64,000 nucleotides of DNA from Micractinium sp. NFX-FRZ (lineage: Eukaryota; Chlorophyta; Trebouxiophyceae; Chlorellales; Chlorellaceae): contig JAPTJF010000184.1 of NCBI GenBank assembly GCA_029339195.1, positions 1 to 64,000 on the forward strand, read 5' to 3'. Of the stretch, positions 23,701 to 34,961 are shown piece after piece; positions within the stretch are counted from its first letter, which is position 1, and every line of letters begins with the position of its first letter. The notes beneath the pieces were generated by a model, which worked only from the letters and a program-made list of their open reading frames with translations, had not been told where the DNA came from and searched no databases. Position numbers and translations under genes: made by a program.

Positions 23701-26592
23701 GCTGTTTACTGGCCTGCCTCGGCACCAACAGCCCTGTCCGCCACCAAGCGCAGCCCGCTTGAGACGCCTGCCAATGATGCATCGCGTGTGCTGCCCCCAG
23801 CCCGGCTCCGCTCAAGGCGGCCGCACACCCGCCTCTCCCGTCTGCACCGGGAGGCTTGCCCACCTGCCCGCGCCTGTGCCCCATCCTTCTCTGTCCCACG
23901 CCGCCCACCTGCGCCCGTGCCCCCACGCCCTGCTCCTCCTGCCCTGCAGCCAAGCCCTCCTGGCTGGACGACACAGTGGATGCTGAGACACTTGAACCGG
24001 TGGAGGCGCCAGTGAGGCGCTCGGCACCTCGCCGCACACCTGGCGGCACCCGCAAGGTGCACGCCGCCATGCTGGGCGCGCTGTCGACCGGGCCCAGCAG
24101 CAGCGCACGCCGCTCCTCAGAAGGCGCCGCCACCGGGGCGGCAGCGGCAGCGGCCGCGATACTGGCGGCAGCAGGGGCGAGGAGCGAGTCGGCGGGGGTG
24201 GCGGCGCAAGAGGCGCAGCAGCCGGGCGGCGGGCGGCCAGAGGGGCAGGATGCAGCGGGCGCGGCAGAGAAGGGAGAGGGAGCGGAGGCCATGGAGGTAG
24301 ATGCTGAGGTGGCAGCCAGTGCTGACCTGGCGGCGGCCATGGATGCCGAGTTGGCCGCGGCCGTGGATGCTGAGCTGGCAGGCGACGCCAACAGCGCCGA
24401 GCAGCAGCAGCAGCAGCAGCAGGAGCAGCAGCAGCAGCCACAGGAGCAGCCAAGCATGGAGCATGGGGATCAGCAGCAGGCGGCGGCGGCGGCGGCGGCG
24501 CAGCAACCTCAGGAGCAGCAAGAGGCAGCCGCAGCCGCCGCTTCTAGGCAAGAGCCAGGGGGGCAGCTTGCTGCAGACCAGCAGCAGCAACAGCAGCAGC
24601 AGCGGGAGCAGGGGCAGCAGAGGGGGGGAGAGGAGCAGGCGGAGGCGGAGGAGGAGGAGGAGGAGCAGCAGCCTCGAGAGTTTGAGACCTTGGCTGAGCA
24701 GCTGGAGAGCCTGGTGGAGAGCACAGGTGCGCTGAGCCGGCAGCCATGGGCTGGCAAGCATGAGCTGAGCTGGCGCCTGTTTGCTGGGTTGGCTGACGCT
24801 CGTACCGCCTGTACAGCCGCCTCCCTCCCTGATGCCTTCCTTGTTCTGCTGGCCCTAGTCAACCCGCCACGCTGCGGCCACGTGCTATGCACATGCCCAC
24901 CGCCTTTGTTGCGTGCACGCGCCGCTCCACGCCCCTCTGCCTCTTGCGGCCCTTACGCCTGCCCGATTCAACACACCTGACCCCTGCCCGCCCGCCCGCC
25001 CGCCCCTGGCTTTGGCCTCTCCCCCTGCAGAGGTGTCCACTCTCGCCGAGGCGCAGGCCGGCCTCCGGCGCCTGGCAGCCCTGCTGCGCGCTGCGGGCGT
25101 GGGACACGCCGGGCTGCACGATTTGCTGCTGCTGTACGCCTCTGTGCAGCACTGGGTGGGGGCGGTGGAGTGCACGCCCTTCACACCGCAGCTGGCCGAC
25201 GTGAGAGGGACGGGAGGAGGGGGGCGGGGGGGAGGGGCGGCACGGCGGGGGGTCGGGGAGGTGGCAGGCTCGCCGGTACATTGAGCGGGGCTGGCACGCA
25301 GGTGGCGCACGCAAGAAATGCTGAGGCATGCATTCTGTCAAGTGCATCAGGGGCAGGATGGCCGCGCTCCCGGCGGCCTGACCCACCTGCTTTCGACTCA
25401 TGTCACACCACCTTGCCAATCCGCTGTGCTGGTACTGCAGGGTGGGGAGGGGGAGCGGTACCGCCCGCAGTACCTGTGGGGCATGCTGTCCAGCTGGTGG
25501 CGCGCCGGCTCCAGCGCCGACCCAATGGTCATGGTGAGCGCCCTGCTCCTTAACAACCGCCATTGTTATGTAGTCAGATTTGCAGTTCGATTGAAGTGGC
25601 CGCCGAAAGGTCCCTGTTGGGGGAGGAGGGCGGGGAGGGGCCATGGGGGGCGGGTCGGGCAGTCATGGAGCAGGCAGTGGCTCAAAGGAGGGCCTTGCAA
25701 GGAGCATGGCAGCATGGCCAAGACTCGCCGGTGCTTCTTCGGTACCGCCAACACATTCCACTGGCTCTGCATGCTGCCTGTTGCTCACTGCGCCGCCTCG
25801 TGCACCCTGCCCCTGCCGCCTGCAGCTCACAAACGAGCGCCGCGGCTGCCTGAACCTGCCCGAACTCGAGTGCAGCTACCAGCCGGTGAGCCTGCCTGCC
25901 TGCCGGCCTGCCTGCATGTCTGCCTCTCAGCAGGAAGCGTGAGGCTTTCAACTCGAAAGGGGGCCAAGCTGGCATATGCCCTGCCGTGCTTGCTCGCACC
26001 CGTCGCTGCCAACGGCGCCCTGTCAACTATCCAAGCTACCCCAGCAGGCAGCCCTCTGGAGACCTTGCCTTCTGCCGTGCAGACCCCCGCTTTCCCTCTT
26101 CACCTCCTGCTCCGTGCCACTTGCTCCCCCTTTGCTCTATGTGCCCCGGCAGATCTTCTCAACCGGCAAGTACGTGACCAAGGGGCACCGCCGGGCGCTG
26201 CTGCGCCACATTGCCAGCGCATCGCGCGCCTCGTGGCCCAACTCCAACCCCTTCACCTTCAAGAACCCGTACAAGTGAGCGAGCCTCTTGAGGCATGCAT
26301 CGCGTGTATACCAGCGTGGAAAGGAAGGGAGCATGGCATCCCACGTGTGCGCCACGGGGCGTGCGGCGCCCGCCGCCCGCCCAGCCATGCTTGCATTGCT
26401 GAGAGCGCGAGCGCCCGGCCCGGCCCAACCTAGCCCAGCCCTGGCTGCCCACCTCACCTTATGCTCTTCCCTCGTCGGCTGCACACCCTCTGCTGCCGCA
26501 GGGTGTATGGCAGCCCGCAGCTGGACGCAGTGCTCAGCGGCAGCTCGGACGGGCTGCAGGCGGTACTGCGGCAGCTAGAGGAGGCCTTCTGA
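14696..26592 (+). CDS. SET-domain histone H3K4 methyltransferase, SDG2/ATXR3 type, with AT-hooks
   Basis: Twenty-seven exons: 14696-15165, 15419-15566, 15950-16757, 17096-17636, 17908-17958, 18140-18185, 18496-18809, 19067-19198, 19409-19542, 19756-19811, 20017-20028, 20279-20393, 20672-20802, 20972-21068, 21287-21352, 21611-21717, 21855-21987, 22208-22369, 22543-22721, 23018-23109, 23439-23518, 23950-24726, 25031-25200, 25441-25533, 25826-25885, 26153-26274, 26502-26592; 5187 nt, 1728 aa. The SET domain (about 901-1076) reads GAFLGEYLGELYAAWRW, FYNIALERP, SRLCHSCDPNC, PGEELTLDW and post-SET CLCGSASCRG. The order of motifs and the C-terminal half (LALDRAKLVLRHQ-like segment, LSEEEAVEFLW, KVYGSPQLDAVL) follow plant ATXR3/SDG2, the main H3K4 trimethylase. 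Two AT-hooks (RRPRGRPRI and KKRRGRPPA) suggest direct DNA binding. Exon 11 has only 12 nt and intron 7 uses a GC donor. Several long Ala, Gln and Glu runs are present. Confidence 0.9.
17679..17828. repeat. TGCC-rich tandem repeat in SDG2-like intron 4
   Basis: Runs of TGCC alternate with a GCCAGCCAGCCTCCCTGCC block that appears twice about 69 bp apart (near 17708 and 17776), giving two imperfect long units. Confidence 0.8.
21367..21421. repeat. GGTACG/GGTATG pentamer-hexamer repeat in SDG2-like intron 15
   Basis: Just past the donor of exon 15, GGTGC, GGTACG and GGTATG units recur about ten times over 55 bp. Confidence 0.8.
21796..21840. repeat. 9-bp tandem repeat (ACGACATGC) in SDG2-like intron 16
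   Basis: About five near-perfect copies of a 9-mer, lying directly upstream of the exon 17 acceptor. Confidence 0.85.
24398..24680. repeat. CAG/GGC/GAG trinucleotide runs coding Gln, Ala and Glu tracts
   Basis: Within exon 22 of the SDG2-like gene, pure CAG runs (24402-24438, 24579-24602), a GGC run (24481-24500) and a GAG run (24645-24668) encode homopolymers in a disordered region. Confidence 0.85.
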
Positions 26593-27057
26593 GGGGGCGT
26601 TTCATACAATCGCTTGCAGGAGCCAGGGCTGCAATGGCTGCAGCAGACCGACAGGAGCTGCAATTAGTGTTGGCAGCCGGTAGATGAGCAATTGAGGAGC
26701 TGGCCGGCCTGTGGTTCTCTGCGTGCACCGCTGCTCTGCCTTGTAACGTGGGATACTCAACGTTCACATGCACCCTCGGTAGCTTCAGGGCAGAGTCGTT
26801 GCTGCCGGAGGGGGAGGGGGTGTTGTGCTATATGGTTCACCAGCGCAGCCCATGCAGACGCAGGCGCCTCTATCATATGTATGAATGACAAGGAGTCGCA
26901 CGCCCCTGACAGTGTCTGGGGTGCTGGGCTTTCACGCGCTGTTTTCTGCTTGCTTGCTTGGGCGCACCCACCCGTCTCAGCCGGGTATGGAGCGACGTGT
27001 GTGTGTGTGCCCCCGATGCACACACGCATGACACACTGCACTGCCATCACTCCGCCG
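26593..27057. other. Convergent intergenic region (SDG2-like and Ysc84 genes)
   Basis: Two stop codons face each other across 465 bp. TGTAA at 26742-26746 on the plus strand is a likely poly(A) signal for the SDG2-like gene. A short TG run lies near 27000. No gene is seen. Confidence 0.6.
26742..26746 (+). terminator. TGTAA poly(A) signal, SDG2-like gene
   Basis: The chlorophyte-type signal lies 150 nt downstream of the stop codon at 26592. Confidence 0.5.
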
Positions 27058-28504
27058 TCACATGCTGTGCAACACCGCCTCAATGCGGGTGTACAGTGGC
27101 TCCAGCTGGGCGGGGGGCGGCACCCTACCGCCCGAGATGTCCCGCGCTGACGTGTCGAAGCCGTACACCTCGCCGTTTGCGGCTGCATCCACCTTCATAG
27201 AGCCGCCTGCACAGCAGGCACAGCGCGGGGTTGGGGTTGCCAGCAGCATATGCACCATTCAATATGATCAAACCACCTGTTGCACACCCCAAGCTCCCTG
27301 CCTGCTCCCCGCCCGTGCCTCAATTGCAGCTGCTGCTTCCCTCATATGGCCGCCCCCACCTGCAAACTTGCCGCTGCCAGTTGGAGCCTGCCTCTTCCAC
27401 ATCCCCCCTGCACACCGCCACCTCGCCGCTCCCTCCCTCTGCCTCACCCCGCAGGCTGAAGTCCAGCATGGCTCCACTGGTCGTGCTGTAGGAGATCAAG
27501 TCGACGTCGTCGCTGGGCAGGGTGAAGGTCTCGTTGCCATGCGGCCCCGGGCCCAGGCGCAGGGAGATGTCTGCACCCAGCTCCGTGTGGCCGCCAGCCT
27601 CCAGCTTCTCCACCAGGCCGGGCGTCATGGACAGCAGGACGGTGGCCACCTGGGCAGGGGCAGGGGTGGCCGGGCGCCGGGTCTCAAGCCGGCGGGGGTT
27701 GGTGCGGGTCGGCAGGATGCGGGCTTGCAGTAGCGCAGGCAAGTGAGGGGGCGTGGGAGGCACAGCACAGCATGCACATCGGAGCGCCAGCTGGTGTACC
27801 AGGGAGCGGCCCCCGGAAAGGCAGGATGCCCGCCAAGGGCGCATTTTCACAGCACAGAGCTCGGGTACGGAGGGAGCCACACTGGCCGCTGCCGCCGGCA
27901 ACTGCACACTGTGCCGGCAAGCAGCGAACAGCCTGCCCGCCTTCCCCTCTGCCCATGCCCCCTCACCGATTCCACCCCCACAATGGCGCCCGCTGACCCC
28001 GCAGTGACGGACAGGAACAGCGGCGCCGACCACCTGCCGCTGCCCAGCCGGCGCAGCAGGAAGCCGGATCCGCTGCTGATGCCCACGACCAGCCCCGCCT
28101 TCACAGTCCACGTGAAGACCAGGCTGTCGCAGCGTGCCTGCAAGAGCCAGGGGAGTGGGCCGGTGGTGGCAGACAGCGGCTCAAAACAGGCACACGATGC
28201 TGCCTGCACACGTAGAGGTGTCCAGGTATGCATGGCTGAAGCACCGTAGCAGCCGGCTGAGGCAGTTGTGTCTAGGTGAGCGGGGGGGCCGCTGGCGCCG
28301 CCGTCCCGCTCCAAGCGGGCTCCCGAGGGCCTGCAGCACTGGTGCCGCCCTGCGCCTTGCACCGGCCCTCGGCTCCTGGCATATATATCTCACCAGCAGG
28401 CCTGCACTGATTGGCTGCGTGTTCTGCTCCCCAGCCTCAGCAAGCGTCTCCAACAACGCCAGCCCGTCTCGCGCGGCCGCCTCGAGGCGGGCACCACCAG
28501 CCAT
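27058..28504 (-). CDS. Ysc84/SH3YL1-domain (DUF500) lipid/actin-binding protein
   Basis: Four exons (minus): 28504-28394, 28137-27967, 27649-27448, 27206-27058; 633 nt, 210 aa. The whole protein is one Ysc84 (SYLF) domain: VFTWTVKAGLVVGISSGSGF, then a RWSAPLFLSVTAGSAGAIVG block (the family's WSAP...G.G...G pattern), a TELGADISLRLGP segment, and a C-terminal GGSMKVDAAANGEVYGF matching the family's KVD...YG ending. Domains of this family bind phosphoinositides and, in yeast Ysc84, actin, acting at membranes. No SH3 or FYVE domain is attached in this model. The start ATG gives MAGGARLEAAARDGL; the frame remains open upstream to about 28800, so a longer N-terminus is possible. Splice phases 0, 0 and 1 close exactly. 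Confidence 0.85.
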
Positions 28505-29211
28505 GGCCGTCAGGGAGGTGATGATCGAGCAGGAAGTATATCTCACAAGCGAGCGCAAATAAAGCGGACAGTGTTGGGTTTGCCAAGATACCGCCGCGCT
28601 GGGCGCGCAGACGCGTCGGAGAACCTTCGGTCGGGCATTCAACGGGCCCTCAGACAGAGGTGGCAGTGCTTCGCAGTGCAGGGGGGTGGATGCGCCGCAC
28701 TTTGCTGCCGACGCCCAACACCAGCGGCGCCTCCCCGCCTGCCGCCAGCGCCTGCTGCCGCGTGGCCACCACTTTGCCTTGGTTCGTCCAGGGGAAGGCA
28801 CTCCCTTAACCCGTCCCGAATGGCACGCATAAAAATTTCAGCCGTGAACAGGCTGGAACGCCAATGATTTCCTCCCGACCACACACACACGGCTGCCACC
28901 GTGACGGCGCTGCATGCCACCCCACTGCCCGTGGTGGGCCTCAGCGGCAGCCTGTGGTACCTTTGGTCGGCCATGTATCACACGAATGGAACTGTGCACT
29001 CACAACTACACAACAACTTTCACTGTTCACCACGTATCATGTGTATAGCATAGCACAGGTGGCGCATGTTGCGCGCACCGGTCAGGCGCACGACGTCAGC
29101 ACACATGTACAGTAATAAGCGGCCCGTCAGTTGGGGCCGGTTTCGTCCACCCCGCCCCGGCTTGGCATCAGGTTCTACACAGGCAACCTCGTTGTGTGCT
29201 TGGGCTGCCGC
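28505..29211. other. Intergenic: Ysc84 5' region and VWA gene 1 3' UTR
   Basis: Both neighbours are on the minus strand. The 707 bp include an AT-richer block near 28950-29060 but no recognisable gene, RNA or repeat. The upstream part (28505-28801) is open in frame with the Ysc84 first exon. Confidence 0.5.
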
Positions 29212-32200
29212 TCACGGTGCCGTAAGCCTGTTCAGTATGTCCACCTCCTGGTCCAGCGTGGCGTCCCCCAGCTTGGCAGCCTCCCCCTGAAAGTAGGGCA
29301 GGAACTGGGAGAAGGCCTGCCGCGCCTCATCCCCCACACGAAGCTTCTCGCTCTGCCGCTCCCAGCGCCCCAGCAGCGGGGTGAGCACGACCACGGGGGG
29401 CGGCAGAACGCAGGCGTCGGGCAGCAGCCAGCCGGCGTCCAGCAGGCAGCCGCCGGAGACGGTGCGCAGGCCGTAGGTCTCGGGGGGGAGGGGGCAGTAG
29501 TAGCGGGGGAATGGGCCGCAGTAGGGTGTGGGGATGAGGGCCACGGGGAGCTTGCTGCCCCTGCCACGCTCCACGCCCTCCCACTCATCCAGCAGCCTGC
29601 AAGGGATGGAGGGGTGGGGGGTGGGGATGGGATGGCTTAATGGGCAGGGTTTTGGGTGAGAAGGGTGGGACTGGGGGGTAACAGCACAGGCTGCATCTGG
29701 CGAGCAGCAGGGCGGCGCTGCCATTGTGTGGGTGGAGGCGCAGACAGTTCATGACAAGGCATGCCAAACAGTCCAGGGCTGCGTTAGTCTTTCGTTGGCG
29801 CCCCGCCCCTTGCCTTCCATCCCAGCTCGCCTCCCGGCCCCTGTGCCCCCTGCCCGGCACCACGCTCACCAGCCCTGCAGTGCGTCTGTGTAGCGGGCCA
29901 GCAGCACAGCCTTCTCCACCCCTGAAGACGCGTAGAAGGAGCCGCCGGCGGAGGCTTCCTCTGGCAGGCCGACGGTGCGCTTGGAACTGCGGCGGGGAGG
30001 CCGGGAGGCGGGGAGGCAGGGAGGCGGGGAGAGCTGGGGTCAGCGGGAGGCAGAGGAAATGTGCAGCGTCTTCTCCCGCTGCAGCACGCCCTCAGCAAGA
30101 ATGAGAGCGCTGCCCCTGTCCCAAAATTTGTCTGCACAACAAATTTTGTCAGCACATAATCCCCAGTTGCCGATCCCCCAACCCACCTGAACTGCTTGCC
30201 CTCCCTGTCGGTGTAGCCAGCGGTGAGCTGCAGCGGGCGGCCGCCGCCCTGCGGCGGGCGCATGCGCAGCAGCACCACCCCGCCCTTGATGCCCTCCTCC
30301 GTTTTGGGGGAGGGGAACAGGGTGTCGATCTGCCGGGGGCAGGGTGGAGTGGAGGAGGGAAGAGGAAGAAGAGTGCAGTGCATGGTGGGTGGCGATGGGG
30401 GGTTGCATGCAAGGGCAGGCGGGGAGACAGGGAGACGCCTCGAGACTGGGTGCCATCAGGGAGCCCACATGCTGCCTGCCGCCCTCGCTGCAGCGCCGCC
30501 AGCCCAAATCGCGAGTGCGCCCCGCCTCCGCCCCACCCCACGCCACCCCACCCCACCCCACCCTCAGGATGGTGCCGTCGCTGGACAGTGCGGTGTCGTT
30601 GGAGTTGGGTGAACCATAGACATGCAGGATGCGCCAGCCGCTGTCGTCGCCGTCGCTGGCCAGGCTGCCCGAATCCACAGACAGGGTGAGGTCAAACACC
30701 AGGGGGCTGCAAGCAGAGGGGTTGGGGTGGGTGGGTGGGGGGACACCACATCCGAGTGGTGCCTGCTGCCCTTCGCACTTTGCCAGCCAGCCGCCTCTCG
30801 CAACTCACCCCCAGGCAGCATCCCCACCACCACCCCTGCCCAGCCCCCTGCCCCCAGGCTCACGTGACGGCGTAGTCAAAGTCCTGCACCAGTCGGCGCT
30901 GGAACTCTCCTGGGGAGTGGACGCTGAAGTAGAGGGCACCCTTCACCTTGCTGATGGCCTCGGTCAACTCGGTGTTGAAGTCCAGCCCCACGCCTGCAGG
31001 CAGTGAGTGGGGCGGGGGTGCATGTGGGGGTGTTGGGAGGGGTGGGGTGGGGGATGAGGGCAGAAAGGCACCCATGGGTCGAAAAAGGACGAGTGGGTGG
31101 CGATGAAGAGGCATGGCCGGCAGGCATGGAAGCCTAACGGGCATCGAGCACTGGCAAGTGCGGAATGCTCGCCGAGTGCGGAATGCACACTGGTCGTGCC
31201 TTTTTTTTCTTTTCTTTTTTCTTCGGGTGATGCCCCTCCTGGTGATGCGCATTCCAGAGTACCCTCACCGGACCATGCAGTTTGCCCTAGCCCCCCTGGC
31301 TCACCTATGATGGTTGTGTAGGTGCCGTCGTATGCCAGCGCCTTGAGCCGTGCCAGCAGCGCCTCCTCCGTCGTCTCGCCCTCGTTGGGCTGCACCACAG
31401 GCGGAGGCGGTTGTGGGACGTTGCGGCGCGGGAGCAAATTGGGAGCAAGCACAGCAGTATGATTTGCGCAGCAAGGCTCCTTCTGCCAGAGCGGCTGCCA
31501 CCTCCCGCCAGCAAACCCCAGACACCGGGTATATGGGGCTGGGCCCCGGAAGGCCAACCTGCCCCAGCCCCACCACCTCCCACACGCACACCTGCGCGTC
31601 TGTGATGATCATGACCCTGTTCTCCACATCCTGCTTGCTGGCCTCCATGCAGCGCTTGCACCCCTGCAGCTGCTTGACGGCTGCACGGCAGGTGTGGAGA
31701 AGGAGGGGAGTACAGACGCCGGGAGAGGTGGGGCCGCGCCTCGTCCCCGCAGGTGCGGTGCCTCAAATGCAGTGCCAAGTGTCTTTGGCTAGCAAGGAAT
31801 GGCGGGGGGAGGGCGGGAAGGCTGCTGTTCAATGCGCACCTGCATCGATGCCCGACTGCAGGTTGGTGCTGGCCACCGTCACAATTTCCTGGTCCATCTG
31901 CACAAGGGGAAAGGGGGGGTCGTTTCGAGGAGAAGTCAGCAGGGGGCAGGGGCAACGGGTAGCATTGCCTGCTGCTGCTGTCCACAAGCGCTTCCCGCGC
32001 CACCCCACCCATCCTGTCGTGTGCTGTGGGCCCAACCCCCACTGCCCCCCCTGTGCTGACCTGGCGCTTAAGCTCTGCCACGTCACTTGTGTTGAGGTAA
32101 TCAAGGGGCAGTGGGGTGCATGCCCCGCTGGAGAAGAGCACCACCGACAGGCTGTCGTTTCCGTGCAGCTGGTCGACGATGCCCTGAGGGTGTCGGGAGG

Positions 32201-34519
32201 AGGGGCGAGGGGAGCAGTTGGCAAGACAGAAGATGCGGTCAGGGCGGATAAGTGTGTCCAGGCAACGAGAGTGGAGATGGCTGCATGGATGCAGTTCCAA
32301 ACACTAGTGGACTGTGAATTCCCTGCAAAGAAGGCAGCCGCCTGCACCAGGCACCAGACGCAGGCTGACGCATCACCTTCCCTGCCCCCCCACCCCCCAG
32401 TGTCCCCCTCACCTGCAGCACTTCCTTGGCCACATCCAGCTTGGTCTTGGCGGCCTCTGAACGGAGGAGGGGGCAGGCCATGGGGGAGGGGGCAAACGAA
32501 GATTGCATAGGGGAAGGATGCACTGGTGCACACTACCTGGGCGCGTGGGAGACGCCCCTCTCCTGCAACACACTGCAAGCGCGGTGGACGCCTGCCCAAT
32601 TGGGGCCACCTCGTGCCCACCCGCCCGCCCCACCTTCCCCCTTCAGCTGCTCCTGCTTGCCCGTCACGGAATCGTAATAGTACTGATTGAACGGGGAGTC
32701 TGCGGGAGGGAGGGCAAGTGTGGAGCATGTGCAGAACCTTACAGAAACGGCGGGTGGCCAGCGGCACCAACCTGCAGTGGCACTGGCTGCTGGATACATC
32801 ATCACCCACACCTCCCTCCTCCCCACCCATGCACGCCCCACCCACCCATGCTGCCGCTGACGTCCAGCACCACCACCAGGTTGAGCTGCTTGCGCTGGAA
32901 GGAGGAGGCCTGGATGCCTGCAGCAACAGACCCAGGGGGGCGCGAGGGGCAGGGGATGGAGGGTGGGTAGGAGGAACTGCAAGGCTGGCATACATACGCA
33001 GAAACCGGCAGCTGGGCATGCGTTCTGCAACCCCTGTGCCACCGCCCAACGGTGCTGCACCCGGATGAAGCAACCGCAATCGGCATTCAGAAGCCAACTA
33101 CAAGCAAGCTTGCCTGAGTCGAGGCCCACTGCCATGTACAGCTCTGATGCGTTGGCGCCCTCCCCCGACTCCAGCAGCGGGTCGGGGGACACACCCAGGG
33201 AGTAGAGCGGGCAGAAGAGGTCGCGGCAGGGCTCGCCGCCGGGGCTTCGCAGGGAAAGGGTGAAGGGGCGGGCAGGGACAGGTCACGAACAGAGCGGGGA
33301 GCGGAGGGCTGGGAGTCAGTCGGCAATCGAGTGGGACTGTGAAGAGACAGGCCAGCTGGTAGGCCGGGAAGGGACAGGCAATGGGGGGGAAGGAGGCGGG
33401 GCGGGTGGGCCCACCTTGCCTGCCCTCCTTCCCTCCCCACCCCACCTGCTGGTGTCGAACATGTAGTCCTTGACGATGCCGGTGAAGCTGACGTCGGTGG
33501 GAAGGGGCAGGTACCCCTGCAACGGGTGGCAGCGGGTGGAAGGCAGGGTTGTGCAGAGCAAGTTGCGGCTGCACTGCCCACCCATCATCCGGCGACGCAC
33601 GCGCTTTCTGCAGCTGCACGTATCATCAACTGATGCCGCCCGTTCCGGTTGCCAGCGGAGGCGGGCCCGGGCAGGGGGGCCCACACCTCCGCTGGTTGCG
33701 TCAACCCACGCCCAAGGGCGTACTCTTCTTCAACTGATGCCGCCCGCCTCACCGACCTGCTTCAAATTCTCGCGGAAGTTTTCGACGTCTTGCGCGCCGC
33801 CTGCAGGGGGCAAGGGTGAGGGGCACGCCTGAGGGATGAGCCTGGAGGGAGGTGAGGTGAGCTGAGGAGGGAGTGCAGGCTGTACATCATGTACAGCCTG
33901 CACTCCTGCAGGAGGGAGTATGTACTATGATAGTACATACTCCCTCCTACATAGTACAGCCTACAGTCGGCGCAACGCAAGCAGCAACCCAGGCACTGAT
34001 GAACGTTCCTTCCCTACTGACCTGTGCGGAAGCCCAGTGTGCCTTCAGCGGCATCACTGGCGGCGGGTGCAGCTTGGGCTGCCGCAGAACGGGCGCCAGC
34101 GGGCGCGGCGGCAGCCGCGGATGCTGTCGCCGGGGCCGCTATGGCCATAGCCACCTGGGCCCCTGCACTTCCACCCCCACCCCCTGCGGCAGCCGTAGCA
34201 GGGTAGGACGACGGTGGGCCATAATAGCCGCCTCCGCCTGCAGAGGACATTGAAATGTTGTGGCCCAGGCCCTGGAAGGTATGCACTGGAACAGAGTGCC
34301 CCACTGCCCAGCCGCCGAGCAACCCCGTCCGCGCCGCCGCCAGCGCGCCCCCTCACCTCCGCCTAGATCCGAGGGGCAGTTGGCTCCCTCGTAGTTCCAC
34401 TTGGTCGCGTTCTTGTTGCCGCCCTCGTCTTGCAGGAGCAGGCGCGCGTGCGCTCCCGAGCAGGTCGCGAGGGCCGCGCAGGCCGTGGCCGCGAGCCACA
34501 GCGCCCTGTGCCTTAACAT
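29212..34519 (-). CDS. Secreted von Willebrand factor A-domain protein, paralogue 1
   Basis: Seventeen exons (minus): 34519-34357, 34237-34022, 33800-33757, 33516-33446, 33244-33114, 32917-32846, 32699-32634, 32456-32413, 32183-32061, 31897-31840, 31680-31592, 31389-31305, 30993-30864, 30706-30562, 30329-30187, 29986-29870, 29596-29212; 2082 nt, 693 aa. A signal peptide (MLRHRALWLAATACAALA, cut near residue 25) leads to a low-complexity Ala/Gly region, a short VWA_N-like part (GGAQDVENFRENLKQ), and a VWA domain from about 215. The metal site looks intact: DVSGS near 227, a Thr in ASTNLQSG, and the Asp of MIITDAQPNEG. The C-terminal half (PLVFDLTLSVDSGSL, FPSPKTEEG) is probably a beta-rich extracellular domain I cannot name. 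Intron 5 has a GC donor (33113). The chosen Met is the one that starts the signal peptide; an upstream in-frame ATG at 34564 exists. Binding partner and role are unknown. Confidence 0.85.
33870..33948. repeat. Two abutting near-perfect hairpins in VWA gene 1 intron 2
   Basis: Arms 870-887 and 889-906 (within the 33 kb numbering: 33870-33887 and 33889-33906) are exact reverse complements around one base. Three bases later, arms 33910-33928 and 33930-33948 are again exact reverse complements around one base. Total 79 bp, much lower in GC than the surroundings. Confidence 0.9.
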
Positions 34520-34961
34520 TACGTTATTCAGGACGAGCAGTGGTGTCGAACGAGGATCGCTCATGCCGTGGGGACTGACGCGTTTACAGGCAGGAGGAAG
34601 GTTGCTGCTGCTGTGCCTGCTCCCCTCCCCGGACCTGGCTATCACTTTTGTATGGATCTTGCAGCGAGGTTCTGTGCATGGCTCAAGGTCAGTATGAAAG
34701 AGCAGTGGCTGGCTGGTCGAGAGCAGAGCAGGAGGTTCATGGGTTGATCAGACAGCAGCGCTGAGGGCCGCATGCAGATACTATACAAGCAAAGTAGTCG
34801 TTTGGTCAGGCAGTCGAGTCGGTTAGCGAATGTCCCTAAACATGAGTAAAGCAGGCATGTGCAGTGCAGTGCAAAGAAAGGGTTGTATGTGCTGATGAGA
34901 GAAAGAACCAGAAGAGGCCAGGGAGGGCAGAGCGTGCAAGGCAAGCAGCGGTTGCGCCACC
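34520..34961. other. Intergenic: VWA gene 1 5' region and PDS5 3' UTR
   Basis: Both neighbours are on the minus strand, 442 bp apart. The region has lower GC than the coding parts. The plus-strand TTACA at 34585-34589 is TGTAA on the minus strand but lies upstream of the VWA gene start and 370 nt beyond the PDS5 stop. No other element is seen. Confidence 0.5.

Noticed and set aside
30110..30160. Inverted repeat CAAAATTTG...CAAATTTTG in VWA gene 1 intron 15
   Set aside because: Nine-base arms in an AT-rich patch are expected by chance at this scale and nothing else supports a function.
29212..34519. Calcium-channel alpha2/delta subunit for the VWA proteins
   Set aside because: VWA plus a beta-rich C-terminus is suggestive, but I see no clear Cache motif, no C-terminal anchor and no channel context.
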